Source of the DNA: Citrus sinensis
Taxonomy: Eukaryota; Streptophyta; Magnoliopsida; Sapindales; Rutaceae
Direction of reading: 5' to 3'
Length of the DNA stretch: 64,000 bases
Assembly (NCBI RefSeq): GCF_022201045.2
Contig: NC_068559.1
Location: 29,147,501 to 29,211,500, forward strand
Within the stretch, counting starts at the first letter, position 1. Each line of letters opens with the position of its first letter. Under the pieces are notes generated by a model, which worked only from the letters and a program-made list of their open reading frames with translations, ran no database searches and was not told the origin of the DNA. Of this stretch, positions 47,808-60,600 are shown one piece after another. A program made the translations under genes and the position numbers.

Positions 47808-49985
47808 CTAGACTACGAGCTGATCAAGCTGCATCTGCTCAAGCCATGCCCCAATGACCGAATGATCAAAAGAATCAGCTTGAGAATTAGAATTCAAAGC
47901 CTCACCAGAAGATGCAGTAGTGACAACTGGATTTGCTGTTTTCTCTTTCATCATCTCAGGTGGTGATTCCTTGACTATAGAATGGATCCAAGATAGATCA
48001 GGCTCCCCATGGTTATTGTTCCGAAGATCACAAGAAGACGACCTTCGCAACAATTCCAATTCATCTCCTTTAATAGACCAGTCCAGTTTTCCACTTGGAG
48101 AACCCCATTTAGACCAAGAAGAATTTACATTTCTAGGAGATCCAATATTGGGTATGGGATTGTTGGATATAGGATCCCTTGAGCTCAGGCTGCGAAGCTG
48201 TTGTTGCTGCTTTTCACGCTGACCAAATGCAGCTAGCCTAGGGCCCATAGGGGAAATTGGTTCCACACTTCTTGGCGACATTCTACCAGGTGATCCAACA
48301 CGAAATGAGGCCTGTAAGAGGGGGTGCTCCACATTTTTGGGAGAGAAGACATTGGTTTTAATGGGAGACAACATGCTCTGTGGTTGTTGGAATTGATTGA
48401 GAACAGAAGATTTGTGGGTTGGGGAGAAAACAGCCTGATCAGAAAACCTAGGAGATGAAGAAATCTCAGCAGAAAAAAGCTCATCAAGGTTTGAAGGGGT
48501 TAGTGTTTTAGGCCGACAGGAACGACTCAGAGAAACAGAATTATTTCTTGTTTGAGAGAAACAAGTTAGATCATTTAAAATGTGTTGCTGGGAATCAAAA
48601 TCTGACAATGAGCTAAAATTATCAGGCAGTATATCTCTAGCACTAAGGGAAGATCTCAGTCGACTAGATTGAATATTGCTTCCTGGCAGATTAAGTGTGG
48701 GCACATTTGGCTGAGGCCACATCATGGATGACTGCAAATTGCAATTTCCCGAAGGGGACATGGGCTGACTAAATGGATTCGGTGACATGCCAGACATTGA
48801 TGAAGGTGAACCTGGCAAAAGCAAAGCAGCAGCCATATCCATAACACTAGCACCAGATACAGAGGAGCGTGGTGAAGGAACCACTGACCCGTTAGAGACA
48901 TACAATGGCCGGAGCTCCTCGGCAGTGTGGGCAAAAAAGCAAACCCGTCTATCACAGCTTGTGCCATCTTTGCAAAGTCGAGTTCTGTATTGAGCTGGGT
49001 GTAGCCAGCACTCAAAGACCCCATGAGCATACTCGCACATATCACCACGCCTACAAGCACCTTTACGGAAATCAGGACAAGGAACACAGCTATAGTGAAA
49101 CTTCCGGGGATCTCTTCGGCGAGCGTTCTCTCCTGGGTGGACAAAAGGGCACTCAGTCCAATCATGGGAGTATGCTCGAGAACAAGGACGAATCTTGAAT
49201 GAGAACATACGGAACTCATCAGTGGCATATATGCTATTTTTAATGTCTGGAAGAGAGGGGTCAATCGGGTACTCCTTCTTCTCAGCTCCAGCGCCAAATG
49301 ACACATCATTAAACTTTAAAGCCATTGGAGAGGATACCAGCCGGTAAGGAGACGGCGGTGACCCACTGGCGGATGCAGTAAGGAGTGGTGAGCTATAATC
49401 AGAATTGGAGGAACCAATAGATACAGTCAAATTGTGCTCAGCACCTGAGGCAACAACAACAACAGATGAATTCTTGCTTCCAAAAAGATCTTCAAGGATA
49501 GCCCTCATACTATCTAATTTTGGTGGCAGAACACTGACATCAATAGGACGATGCCCATTAGCATCAGCACAATCTGGATCTGCACCGGCAGATAAAAGCA
49601 ACCTAACAACATCAACAACATTAGCAGAACCTCCAGAAGCAGCGCAGTGAAGGGCAGTGGTTCTGTCCGAGCCGCACGAAACATTTACATCGGCCGAAGA
49701 ATGCAACAGTATAAGCTTAAGAACATCAACACTGCCATAAGTAGCAGCAACCATTAAAGGAGTCCGATGCTCAGACACCATCTGTTTCGATCCATTAACA
49801 CGCCCGTACCATATTCCAACCTCATCGACGGAAGAAGGATCCCGCTCTAACATCCGCTTAAAGCCTTCAACATCATTGTTAGAAGCAAGTTCCAGCATGC
49901 TGGTAAAAGAATCTTCAGTCTCGGCAGTCGAGTTATTATTCATATCTTCGGTGTTAGATTCTGATTTATCTGGGCCACAACACAT
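47808..49985 (-). CDS. Ankyrin and tandem CCCH zinc-finger protein (RR-TZF)
   Basis: One uninterrupted coding exon of 725 residues. Ankyrin-type repeats span about residues 73-150 ([20 protein letters not shown], then [20 protein letters not shown]). An arginine-rich segment (about 266-300) is followed by two CCCH fingers with exact plant RR-TZF spacing: C303-x7-C311-x5-C317-x3-H321, 16 residues, then C338-x5-C344-x4-C349-x3-H353. The long tail is Ser/Pro/Gln-rich, and the last residues ([12 protein letters not shown]) look like a leucine-rich nuclear export signal. Length and layout match Arabidopsis C3H30/OXS2 and C3H56, stress and growth regulators that shuttle between nucleus and cytoplasm and may bind RNA or DNA. 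All zinc ligands are present. The coding part lacks introns, as in these relatives. Which Arabidopsis member is the orthologue cannot be settled by eye. Confidence 0.94.
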   Translation of the reverse strand: MCCGPDKSESNTEDMNNNSTAETEDSFTSMLELASNNDVEGFKRMLERDPSSVDEVGIWYGRVNGSKQMVSEHRTPLMVAATYGSVDVLKLILLHSSADVNVSCGSDRTTALHCAASGGSANVVDVVRLLLSAGADPDCADANGHRPIDVSVLPPKLDSMRAILEDLFGSKNSSVVVVASGAEHNLTVSIGSSNSDYSSPLLTASASGSPPSPYRLVSSPMALKFNDVSFGAGAEKKEYPIDPSLPDIKNSIYATDEFRMFSFKIRPCSRAYSHDWTECPFVHPGENARRRDPRKFHYSCVPCPDFRKGACRRGDMCEYAHGVFECWLHPAQYRTRLCKDGTSCDRRVCFFAHTAEELRPLYVSNGSVVPSPRSSVSGASVMDMAAALLLPGSPSSMSGMSPNPFSQPMSPSGNCNLQSSMMWPQPNVPTLNLPGSNIQSSRLRSSLSARDILPDNFSSLSDFDSQQHILNDLTCFSQTRNNSVSLSRSCRPKTLTPSNLDELFSAEISSSPRFSDQAVFSPTHKSSVLNQFQQPQSMLSPIKTNVFSPKNVEHPLLQASFRVGSPGRMSPRSVEPISPMGPRLAAFGQREKQQQQLRSLSSRDPISNNPIPNIGSPRNVNSSWSKWGSPSGKLDWSIKGDELELLRRSSSCDLRNNNHGEPDLSWIHSIVKESPPEMMKEKTANPVVTTASSGEALNSNSQADSFDHSVIGAWLEQMQLDQLVV

Positions 49986-50480
49986 GCTTCAATTAACTGA
50001 AAAATCAAAAATTAAAAATAAAAAAAAATCAACGATCCTGTAAATCGAAGTATTTGCATACAACAGAAGGAAAAGAACCAAGAGAAAGATCAGTATAGAT
50101 CCGCGCACAATCAACATAGCTACCTTCTTATCTTTTTTTCTTATTCTTCTAATCAAAGTCTACAACTACTTCTATTTTTCTCTCATTCATTTTCTTAGCA
50201 ACCAAAACATGATTGAAAAGAAAAAAAAAAAAAAAAAAAACAAGACACAGGCATACACATTAGCAAATTATAAAGAAAGTTACGGAAGAGATTAAAATAA
50301 AAACCGAACTCACCAGCTACAAGACTTGAAGCAGAACGACGCAGGTCAAACAAAAGTCAATTCTAATAGATCTAACTGAGACTTGGAGATTATGCTACGA
50401 TCACTGAACATTGATCGGCATCAATTCTAACAGATCAAAGCCAGGCTATATAAAGCATGTAAACAAAACAACATACATTG
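49986..50480 (-). promoter_or_regulatory. 5' leader of the zinc-finger gene with a UTR intron
   Basis: On the minus strand an acceptor (TTTTTCAG, with CAG at 49999-49997) lies 12 bases before the ATG. A good donor (GCTG|GTGAGT) has its GT at 50313-50312. This gives a leader intron at 49997-50313. The leader exon continues upstream from 50314; its 5' end is not visible. Confidence 0.6.
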
Positions 50481-52465
50481 GTTATCAGATGATGCATACA
50501 GTGTTTTGTTTTGTACCATCATTATTACAAGTTAACCTTTTTCCTCACAAATTCGATGATGCTAACGAGGAAACAATTGAACAAATCTAAGGGCAATGGA
50601 AAGGGCAAAAGTTGAAAGCGAAATAGAGATTAAAATTGAAGTGCAGATTTTTATTTTTATTTTTTCCTGTTGAATTTTAAAATAAATATTAAAAGAAAGG
50701 AAAAAGGAGAAATCCAAGGGGAAATGGTATTGAAATTCACGTTAAATGAAGTTGAAATTAGAGTTAAATTTAAAGTGGATTGGAATTAAAATTTGTGAGA
50801 GTGGGACTGGTGTCCGGTTTCGCCAGTGAGAGAGTGCGGACCTGAAGTGTGGGTTAGAAACGTGGATTGGAATTTTTCATTTGGAGTCCGCCAATTAAAC
50901 AGAGTGTGTCAGAGGAGCGGTCAATTGTGTTTAATTGTGGAGTCAAAATCAGAGGAAAATGTCATTTTTTCGAATTTTAAACTCCACGGCTTCTATTTAA
51001 GAAAAAAAAAAAAAAGTATATAAATCTATATATTACATGACGTTACAACATACAAATTCATTAATAATGTCATGGAAGATTTTCTCCCAAAAAAGGAGAT
51101 ATTTTTCTTCTCAAATTGGAAAAAATCTGGGAGCTCTGATCTCTAGAATTAGTAACTTAGGGACTTCTATCTAGCTATTAGTCATTATAAGATTCATAAA
51201 TTTATTATCATTTCGGTTATTCAAATACTTTAGTTTGATGGTTATGTATTTTTAGTCTACTACTATCAAACGAGCAACAACATGAGTAATTATTTATTTA
51301 TTTTTTTAATTGCTTATTACGGTTGGATATATTTATATGAAATCGAAAAAATTCCCATTTCAAAATTACAAGAGAGTCTGGGGGAGCTTTTGTTAGAACA
51401 CATTTGCTTTTATCAAATTATTGTTGTGCGTTTTAACATTTTCATGAGTTGCGTGTAACAAAAATTTGATAAAAGAAGCGCAATGCATTGAAAATACTAA
51501 AAACACATCTCGATTACATTTGTGGAACAGACATATATGTTATAATTTGATATCTACTATGAATTTCGATACAGACTCTTTATAGTAAAAAATCTATGAA
51601 AATTACATAACATGGGACCCTAACCAAGATCTTGCGACACCGATGCCCTAATATCGTGGTATGTTTGGCAAAAGGATAAGTCTTTATCATAAGATCCAAA
51701 AAAAAAAGTATTTATAGCTGCTTATCCATCCACAATTTATTTTGGGTACAGGAAAGGAAAGAGACCCACTTGGAAATTACAATAATGTTTGCACCTCATC
51801 TTAGAAGAGATCACAAAAACAAAATCAATGGTGCAAGGCCCACCGGCCAACGAGCGGGAATCGATTACTCAAATCAAATCATCATCAGTCTATGGGGTCC
51901 CACATGGGCGGATGGGCTGATCTTCACCGTCGACTTTCCAAAGTAGTAAAAAAAATCACTGTACTGCCAAAGACTCAAATGGCTGAAGTTGTCAATCATC
52001 GGCCACGAATTACTATCTTGCGGTTCAGGGTCGCAGAAAAAGTAGAGACAAACCACTGAACATATCAAATGGCGATAAAAAAAATTCAAATAAGGCCGTA
52101 CGTGATCCAGCGTTCCAGGTCAGGCGGAGCCTTGAATGGCTGTCGGGTATCGCTTTCTCACTCTCAGTTGGACACGTGTCCACTATACTGTCTTCTATTG
52201 TAATTCATCGGTGCACGGGCCTCGTTTTGTCTTTTGAATTTAATGCTTCTTCTTGCCCTTTTTATATTATCCAATTTGTTCAATATATTAACGGTTATAC
52301 CACCACTTGTTCACTTCATCAAATCTTACAAAATTCAGATTGGCCGATCCCAATCGAGTCTCGATCGCGAATCAGGAGGAATGATTATCTTGAGTTGTAA
52401 ATTGAGACAAAAAAAAAAAAAAAAAAAAAAGTACTCTCAATTCCCAACGGTTACAATCTCAAATT
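50481..52465. other. Upstream region of the zinc-finger gene and intergenic sequence
   Basis: No exon supported. Contains A-runs at about 51000-51014 and 52410-52430, and a perfect 12-bp palindrome with a G-box core at 52170-52181. The sequence around 52110-52400 is less AT-rich than its surroundings and could be part of an unrecognised transcript, but its open frames (52176-52400 and 52234-52491) show no family content. Confidence 0.45.
52170..52181. promoter_or_regulatory. Palindromic G-box site
   Basis: GGACACGTGTCC is a perfect 12-bp palindrome centred on CACGTG, the binding core of plant bZIP and bHLH factors. It lies about 2.2 kb upstream of the zinc-finger ATG, too far to assign a target with confidence. 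Confidence 0.5.
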
Positions 52466-53078
52466 GGATAATTTTTAAAAACCTCTCCTGAGATTTGGAC
52501 TTGTTGTAAATAGATGGTAAGAATTTATTTATTTGTAAAAAATTTCCTACCATCAGTTAATTTTAACATTGACTGTTAGTTGACTGTGCAAAGATAATAT
52601 TACCCTCAACAACAATTTATAGACAGAAATAACTGAAAAAAAAATTAAAATTGTTGGCGCGAAAAACACAAACCCTATTTTTTGACAATTTTATCCTTGT
52701 CAATTCTAAAAATTTACAATATCATAGGTAAAACTTATAACTATTTCATTTTCAAGTTTTTAATTTTATCTTTTTTGTAGAAACTTTAAGAAAATATCAA
52801 TAATTTAAAGAGGATTTTTTAAATTTTTAATTTTATCTTTCTTGTAGGAACTTTAAGAAAATATCAATAATTTAAATAGGGTAAAATAGCCAACAATTTT
52901 AATTTTTTTTAGTTATTTCCGTCTACAAATTATTGTTAGGGTAATATTGTCTTTGCACAGTCAACTAACGGTCAATGTTAAAATTAACTGACGGTAGGAA
53001 ATTTTTTACAAATAAATTAATTCTCATCATCTACTTACAACAAGCCCAAACCTCAGGGGAAGTTTTTAAAAATTACTC
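52466..53078. mobile_element. Mutator-like foldback element with ~200-bp arms
   Basis: A 613-base element has a 10-bp duplication, ATCTCAAATT, at both borders (52456-52465 and 53079-53088). The arms are near-perfect inverted copies for about 200 bases. Left outer end: GGATAATTTTTAAAAACC; right outer end read inward: GAGTAATTTTTAAAAACT. Both arms hold TTTACAAATAAA or its complement, AATTTTAACATTGAC and a TTGTTGGC core edge. The middle contains two direct copies of about 66 bases, each with TTTAAGAAAATATCAATAAT. Long arms plus a 9-10 bp target fit a non-autonomous Mutator-like element. The high arm identity suggests a fairly recent insertion. No coding capacity. Confidence 0.82.
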
Positions 53079-53088
53079 ATCTCAAATT

Positions 53089-54947
53089 CTAAAAATGTCC
53101 CGATTTTAACCAAAACTATCTCATTTTAATATGTAAATTAACAAACTTTTTTTTTTCCATTTGTTTAGTTCAACTAAACTTTAAAAGTCAATGTTGTCAA
53201 CTAAAAAAAATTAAAAGAATGCAAAGTAGTGGAACTTGTTAGGTTTCGGCTTTGATCCATTATTGTTATTATTATTATTTACTTTTAACATAAATATTCT
53301 TTTTAACTTAATTAATTAATAATTAAAATAACAGTTGGGACAATTAGGACATTGAGGATATTAATTGGAATTTTTAATAATAAATTAAGATAAAATTTTG
53401 TTACTAAATTCGGACTGATTTTAAATTTATTTAAAAAATTTATATCAAATCTATACCATTCAAGCCGTGATCCCAAATCCTGATCAAGATTCAGGAAATT
53501 CTATCAATCCTAGGGACAATATTATAGATACCTATAATCTGAAATGTGGCATAACCATAAATATTTAAACAAATCGAGTAAAGTAAAATAAGACATTAAA
53601 TTCAAAAGACAGCACAACACTGATGTTAATAAAGGCTATGTTTTAAATAAAACTTACTTAAATAAGGTTTTTATGAGTAAATATTTTGCTAAAAAATTTG
53701 AATTATTTAGTTGTCAATAAAAATTTTTATTAAAAATTATTTTAATAGACAAATATTTTAAAATTATGTCATAAAAAAATAAAAAAGAATGTAAAATAAA
53801 TTAAGCATACTTTAAACAATTTAACTCTTTATTTAAACTTTTATTAATATGAGCAAAATAATTTATTTAATTCTAAATATTTTACTCAAAATATAACCAA
53901 ACAATACTAAATTTTTTGAAAAGAAAACACATATGCCCATTAGATAACATACCAAACATGCTCAAAACCAAATTTAAAAAAATAATGTGACATGCACGTG
54001 TTCAACTAATATTGAGCGAGTGAATCAGTCGCTCTTAGTCCTCAATGGTTTTCCAAATAGGGATGGCAAAATTACTCCAAATTGACAAAACCCATCCATT
54101 ATTAGTAATTTACAGGTTGGAAGCAAGTTTGATATTTCATTGTACGTTGTGAGTAGATTTGATATTGTGAAAAAATCCATTCGGCTACCCATACAAGTAT
54201 TCACTAGTCTGCATTCTTCATTTTCATTACTTATGTTTTAATTTTAATCATAAAATTATATTAAAAAATTTAATTATATATATTAATTAAAACCCACGAA
54301 AATTTTTCACAAATTACCTAATGATTTTGATAATTGTTAAAACCGCTCCTAATTTAAAAATAAAAACCCTTTGCAAATTGTAGACGAATTTAGTAATTTA
54401 AAATTTTCGACGGATACAAATTTGATAACAACAAATTCACAGCAAGTGCTGCAAGCCACTGCCATCTTTAGCCCCAGCTCATGAGCCCAATTACGGCCAG
54501 TAACTTCAGTAATGCCTTCTTTTTTTTTCTCAGCTGCTGGCTTAGACCAACTTTGACCTCATAGGTTTGACTATCATCTTAGGGCTTCCCAGATCGAGGC
54601 CCATATAAGAGAAAGAGGCGCTTGAACGACCCGCCTATCTTTTTAAAACAAGAAAAATAAATGAATGAATAAAGCCCCCCACGGCCATATGAAGCGGGCT
54701 TCTAACCGTAATGTTATCAATTTGCTTATACATAATTTAATTGAATCAAACTGCTCATAAACAAATTTATCCAAATTAAAAAAAAAAAAAAAAAAAAACC
54801 AAACAAACCACTTTCCTCATCACAGCCTCTTATGGTCTCTTTTACAAAGCTCCCAGTGAAAATCCGGAAATTATAAAAAAAAAAAAAAAAAGAGAGAAAA
54901 TGATTCATATTCCATACAAGACCGGAGACGGACTTTTGAGAACTTAA
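53089..54947. other. AT-rich intergenic region, possible old miniature element
   Basis: No exon supported. A block at about 53633-53918, from GGCTATGTTTTAAATAA to AAATATAACCAAACAATAC, resembles another at about 56918-57205 in layout and internal words, suggesting two old members of one AT-rich miniature family. Poly-A runs at about 54778-54797 and 54878-54892 may lie in the 3' UTR of the 148-residue gene. Confidence 0.4.
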
Positions 54948-56132
54948 TCAAGTGACTAAACAGAAATGGGTCCTTGTTTTATCTTTATGTTTATTTTTAT
55001 GCGACCCCTTTCCTCTGACAATTTGTTTAACAAATTGCTTGAGTCCCTTCTTATGAGCCTTCTTGTCACCTTCCTCCTCTCTGGTTTTCTCTGCTTCTAA
55101 TTCTTCTTCCAACTGCAGGCACAGCTGATTTAATACATTAGACCCCCTTTAGTTACGTCTACTTCATCATAAAAGCTAACATATGACAATATTCAACAAT
55201 GAATCAAAATAGTCATTAACCAAAGCCCAAAGGGGGATTCTTTTTTGTTTCAATATTGCTGCAGCTGCAGTATTGCAGTATTTTATACATAGATCGAGTT
55301 AGCTAAGGTCTAGTTCCAGTGTTATAAGCTGCCTTCTTAGGGCTTTGACCCCAAGCTCGAGCTTAAGTCATGTATGAGTTTATAATAATACTAATAAAAT
55401 AAATAATATTTTTACACAGTTGTTGATTGGTACCTTGAGTACATGGGCTTCTATACGATCAAGTCTCTCTACGACTGTTCCTTTCACTCCAGTCTCCATC
55501 ACCACGCGATCAATCGGACGGCAGTGCTTCTCTAGACTATTGGGGGAGAATTCAACGGACGATGCTTGACCCTCACTTGTGAAGGTCCCACTTGACGGTG
55601 TGGATGCGCAAGAGCTCTTAGGTGACCTGTTGCAGCTTCTAATTTCCTCCAGCTGCCTCAACTGATAAAGACAAGAAGATGTACATGTAAAGCATAATCT
55701 CAAATTAAACAGCTTGCTAGTGCAGGTGCAAGATTCTACATACGAAATTATAATGTTCGCCCCATATGGTACAATAAAATTACTTACGTACAACGAGATC
55801 ATTTCAATTGAATATTTTTTAACATTCGACCAAATTGAACGATTATTACAAAATTCGAGAGAGATATTGCCTATAATGACAAAGAAGAACAAACGTTCGA
55901 CCCAATAGGACGCTGCCCACAAATCCAAATTAGTAATATGAGAAACATACCCTGATACCCATGAACATTATTTCCATTTACAACGAATCAAATTATTGCT
56001 ATGAATTTATATTAGAAATTTTGTGACCGTAAAATATAAAAATAGTAGTACAATAATCTGATAAATTAAAGGACTTACCAAGTTGTCTAAACGATCAAGT
56101 CGAGAGAGAATTGGTTCTTCAGTGACAGCCAT
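54948..56132 (-). CDS. Small charged coiled-coil protein of unknown function, 148 residues
   Basis: Three exons on the minus strand, 56132-56079, 55661-55434 and 55112-54948, join in phase 0 with GT-AG introns. The protein starts MAVTEEPILSRLDRLDNLLR, with leucines spaced as in a coiled coil. It continues through a serine-rich middle (NRSPKSSCASTPSSGTFTSE, then SSVEFSPNSLEKHCRPIDRV). A second heptad-like segment (GTVVERLDRIEAHVLKLEEE) follows, then a very basic Lys-rich tail (KKGLKQFVKQ, then GSHKNKHKDKTRTHF). I have seen similar short plant proteins but know no function. SPK and STPSS sites look phosphorylatable. No signal peptide or membrane span. Consistent phases and clean splice sites make the model convincing even without a family name. 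Confidence 0.8.
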
Positions 56133-56600
56133 TGCAAATATTTCGCGAGGACGGCAAGCAACTGTAAGCTGTTATTCTTCAGTTATTAATTTATTTATTG
56201 GTGCCGAAGCTCGGTAAAATCTTCGTCTCGGCTCGGGTGCGTTGACGTAAGGAGTACAAATACGAGATAACGCCGTAGACTGTTGATAAAATTGATTGCA
56301 TGACACTTGCTACGTGGCCAAGCTCCCTGTGTTATTATCTGTCACTGTAGTTGCAGTACACGTGTCGCGTGGTGACGCTTGTAGTATGATCAAGACTGAT
56401 GATGATGCGCGGCAGTACCCACTGTGTCGACACGTCATCTGTTCCATGCATAGGGTGTGGAAACGACCACGTGTGAGATTTGTTATTGGCCTTGCAACTT
56501 CTGTGCCTGTGGTCAATATATCAATCCTTTTGGTTTTGTCTATTTTTGGAGTTACTCTAAATTCATATCATAATTCATAACCACGTGTAAAATAATAAAT
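56133..56600 (-). promoter_or_regulatory. ACGT-rich promoter of the 148-residue gene
   Basis: Within about 460 bases upstream of the ATG there are at least five ACGT-core sites: TACGTGGC at 56311-56318, CACGTGTC at 56359-56366, CACGTCAT at 56431-56438, CCACGTGT at 56467-56474 and CCACGTGT at 56581-56588. Several match the G-box or ABA-response element core (ACGTG). This local base composition is also much less AT-rich than the surroundings. The cluster suggests bZIP control, perhaps by ABA or stress. The start site cannot be fixed. Confidence 0.55.
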
Positions 56601-57611
56601 AATAAAAAATATATTATAATTTTAATTATATAATTATAATTCGTGTTCTACCACACAACAATTATAAGGTAGCCGGACCCTCATAATAAAGACTGCTTTT
56701 TTTTTTTTTTTGCATCTGCCAATTCGGCCTAATGGGTGGCCCGTGCAGTGTGCTGCTAAGCCTGGAGAGTAGAGAGATATGGTTTTCCTCCTTTCCCTTG
56801 TAAAATTCGTTTTATCATATAACTAAAACTTTGTTGAAGATAAAAGTGATAATCGCTTGTCTACGCTGTATCTGCTTTCGACGAGAAATCAAATTGAATA
56901 AAAGGCTTCATTTGTTATAATTTTTGAAATAGAGCTGATTAAAGTAGAGTTCTTATAAATAAAATAAAAAAATTTAATTATTTGATTGTTAATTATAAAT
57001 ATTATTAAAAATTTTAAAATATTTTTAATAATTGTATTTATTAAAATTATGTTATAAAAAGAATAAAATAGATAAATAGATAGTTTAAAAAGTTAATTTT
57101 TTATATAAAAAATTTAACTTTCAAAAATTTAAAATTTAAATTTTAGTAAAAATAAAATAATTTATTTAAACTTAAAAATTCTATTCGAAAACAAAACCGA
57201 ACAACAAAAATTTTAAAAAAGGATTTATAAAATTATAAATACTCACAACCATTTAATAAGCCACACCAAACCACACATTATTTGATTTTGCTTCCCAATT
57301 TGGCAATGTATACTAAGAATGAATAAATCTTTCAGCGGTATGCTTGCTTACATGTATCAATTAAAATAGAATAATCTAATCTTCCAGATTCTCCAAAATA
57401 AACAACAACGCCATTTTTCTAGTTTTCACCACCTATAGATATATAAATATATGTATCCTGCACAAGATGCGAATTCACATACACAAAAACAAGTTCACAT
57501 ACACAAACAAGTTCACTGACAGGAAGAGGAGGCAAAATCATGAACTTCAGTGATTCCCCACCTTTTAGACTTGAGACCAAAACAATTTTTCTGAAATCCA
57601 GCCACTATTTG
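56601..57611. other. Intergenic region and 3' UTR of the cellulose synthase gene
   Basis: The left part holds a very AT-rich block, about 56918-57205, resembling that at 53633-53918. The right 250 bases are probably CESA 3' UTR. No exon supported. Confidence 0.45.
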
Positions 57612-60600
57612 TCAGCAGTTGATTCCACATTGCTCGACATCAGGACCAGTGACTCTGGTGGTAAAGGGATCAACTCGCACCCATAGTAAAGAGAATATGG
57701 AGGCAAGGAGAATTGACCACACGACAACAATGGTGGGTGTCCGGTTTTGGCGTCCCATCAAACCTTTGAGGAAGGGGTAAAGATGGACGATCACCCAAAA
57801 GGCAAAGAATAGCTTACCAAAGAGAGGACCCCATGATTGATAACCGCTGTTGATGGCATACGAGACACCCGCAACTACGCCAACCAAGTTTATGACAAGA
57901 AGAGTTGTTGGTGGAATAAGTAGTGTTGTCCATTTGAACATATAGAGCTCAGTAAAATCTCCGTCTTCATCTGATGCCTTGGAGGTGACAGTGAAGTTGG
58001 TGTCAATACCAGCAAGTACTTTGAGAAGACCTTGGAAAACAGCAAATAGATGGGATGAAACACCGCCAATAACCCAAAACTGTTCGTTTCTCCACCATTC
58101 ATCGATTCCAACACCACTCCACCTCATTTCTAGAATACCAGTGGCAAAGATGGACAGAAAGAGAGAAATAAACACTATACTGGCAAGGTTACTAATCTGC
58201 AAGAAAATGAGCCAACCAAAAGAATTTTAGGGTATGAAGTCTATTTTCACAAACTTGAAATATTAGAAAAATGAACTAGTGATGTAATTGTAATGATTAA
58301 ATACCTGAGGCATAATGAACTTGTTCGTTAATAGACAGACAGCTGGCAGCGTGCAATACATGAGAAGAGGAATTGCAGTGAGAGGGTAGATAGTGGTGTT
58401 CACATAAGCAAACCTCTCAAGAAATTTCAATCGACCACCATAACCATACCAGATAGGACAGTGCCGACTGAAAAGAATTTCCACAGAACCTAGAGCCCAC
58501 CGAAGCACTTGGTTTAGACGATCTGAAAGATTAATAGGAGCAGACCCTTTAAAGGCTGGGCGCTTAGGCATGCAGTAAATTGACCGCCAACCACGGGCAT
58601 GCATCTTGAATCCTGTAAGAATATCTTCCGTAACAGAACCATAAATCCATCCTATCTGCAGAGCAAGAGACAAAAATCGGTGTTTGCAAGAGAAACTGAA
58701 ATGATAACAAAGAGAATGAAAGTTATTTCTTCAATAAGAAATGTGTGTTGGTGGGGGTGCCATATTATTTACAGATGAACCAGAATTATAATAACATCGC
58801 AAGGGGTCATTCAGTAGCCTAGTAGAAATGGTTCGATGAACAATGAGTCATTTCAGTTGCTTAGATTCACACAGTCACTTTATATAGACAGAAACTTGGA
58901 AATACATCAGTGTCTGTTAAATCAGACAACATACCTCAGATCCCCATTCTGTTTTATCCTCGTAACCACAACTGATAACATGAATGGCCTCCTTAAGAAG
59001 AGTTTCATGTGTTGCAGACTGTGGAACACCACCATTCTCCATAAGTGTAGAAGCTACAAAAACAGCTGATTGACCAAATCGCTTCTCCAGGCTCATTTGT
59101 GACATAAGTAGTGACTTTTCATCATCAAATCCAGCACCTGCGTAGGCAAATATGACAGGGAGGATAAGTCATACAACATAAAACTGCAACAACTTTAGTA
59201 ACATTCTGCTCTGTTAGAACCTGGAAGCTTAGATCAACCAAGAAACAAAACCTGAAGAAAATAGAAGTCAAGAAATGTACCTTCCACTCCTTCCTCTATG
59301 TCCTCAAGACTAAATATGGGCACAGTAGGGTCCACATGCTTGCTGGATTTCTTCTTATCAGAGCCCTTTTTACTCGATTTTGAATTCTTCTTTCGTGAAC
59401 CACCAAAGAGTGAAGATAGCAACCCTGGTTTTCTATGCTTAGGCTTAAGTGGAGGTTCATAACCATATAAAGCTGTCCTGTTGAAGACACATCCAGTACC
59501 CACATAAACAGGACCTTGAATGCCATCTAAACCTCTCAAGTTGATCTAAAATCCATAAGAAAATTAAGTGTAAGAAAAAGTTGTCTTGAAAAATTTTCAA
59601 ATTTGCATCCAATTGCTACCACAGATAAGATACATGCACAAATGAAAACACGTGCTAGCAGAATACAATGCATTAACTACAATCAGAACTGGAATGACAG
59701 TACACTACATTATGAAAGAATAAAGAACTTACATCAAAGAAAACAGTATTGCGATTGGCATATCGATCGTTCCTATCGATACCATCAAATCTCTGAGGAA
59801 ACTGAACATAACAAACATGTTTCCCAAGATTGGGATCCATCATAAAACACATAGCCTCCCTCAAGGCTTTGCTATTGTTAATGTAATGATCACAATCAAG
59901 ATTCAACAAGAAAGGTCCATTAGTAAGGACTGCTGACACTCGAACCTGCATTAAATTTAAACAAGCAACAAGAAGTCAGATAACCCCATAATGAAGAGTA
60001 AAAGTCCAACTTACTATTAACTACTCACCAGTGCATTCATAGCACCAGCTTTCTTGTGATGTTGGAAGCCTGGTCGCTTTTCACGAGAAACATAAACCAA
60101 CCGTGGCAACTCATTGCCCTCAGCATCAAGACCTCCATTTTCTCCCAAGAAAACCTACAGACGACAAATAGCACAATGATCCTACTAACAAATCAACTCA
60201 ACTAAGCTTCAGTTCATATCCACATCCAGATTAAAATGATCCAACTTTCAATGAGAAAAAACCATCAGACTTTACTTCAGAGCACCCAAATGAATCATAA
60301 TCAAAATAGATGAAAAAACAGACAAAAAGAAAGCAGCTCAAAGCCACATGACACAATAAGAAAATTTTGAATGGGTGGTTAATGCAAATAGAAATAGAAA
60401 TTCCAATATTCATAAAATCATATTTGCATGTACTTGTTCCATGGGCTTTTCTATGAAAAGTTTTTCTTCCAATAGAAACTCATTACGCTACAAGGCCCTT
60501 ACAAGTCATGTTAATTATAAGCAGATTTACAATTAAACGGTGTTACCTGGATCATTCCTGGATGGTCTCTGGTGTTATTACCAGGCCATGGGGTACCATC

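Noticed and set aside
47920-49650. Several plus- and minus-strand frames inside the zinc-finger gene
   Set aside because: They are shadows of the long 725-codon frame, which has a full domain order.
56296-56580. Plus-strand open frame of 94 codons opposite the 148-residue gene
   Set aside because: Overlaps the ACGT-rich promoter; frame is open because local base composition is less AT-rich. No family sequence.
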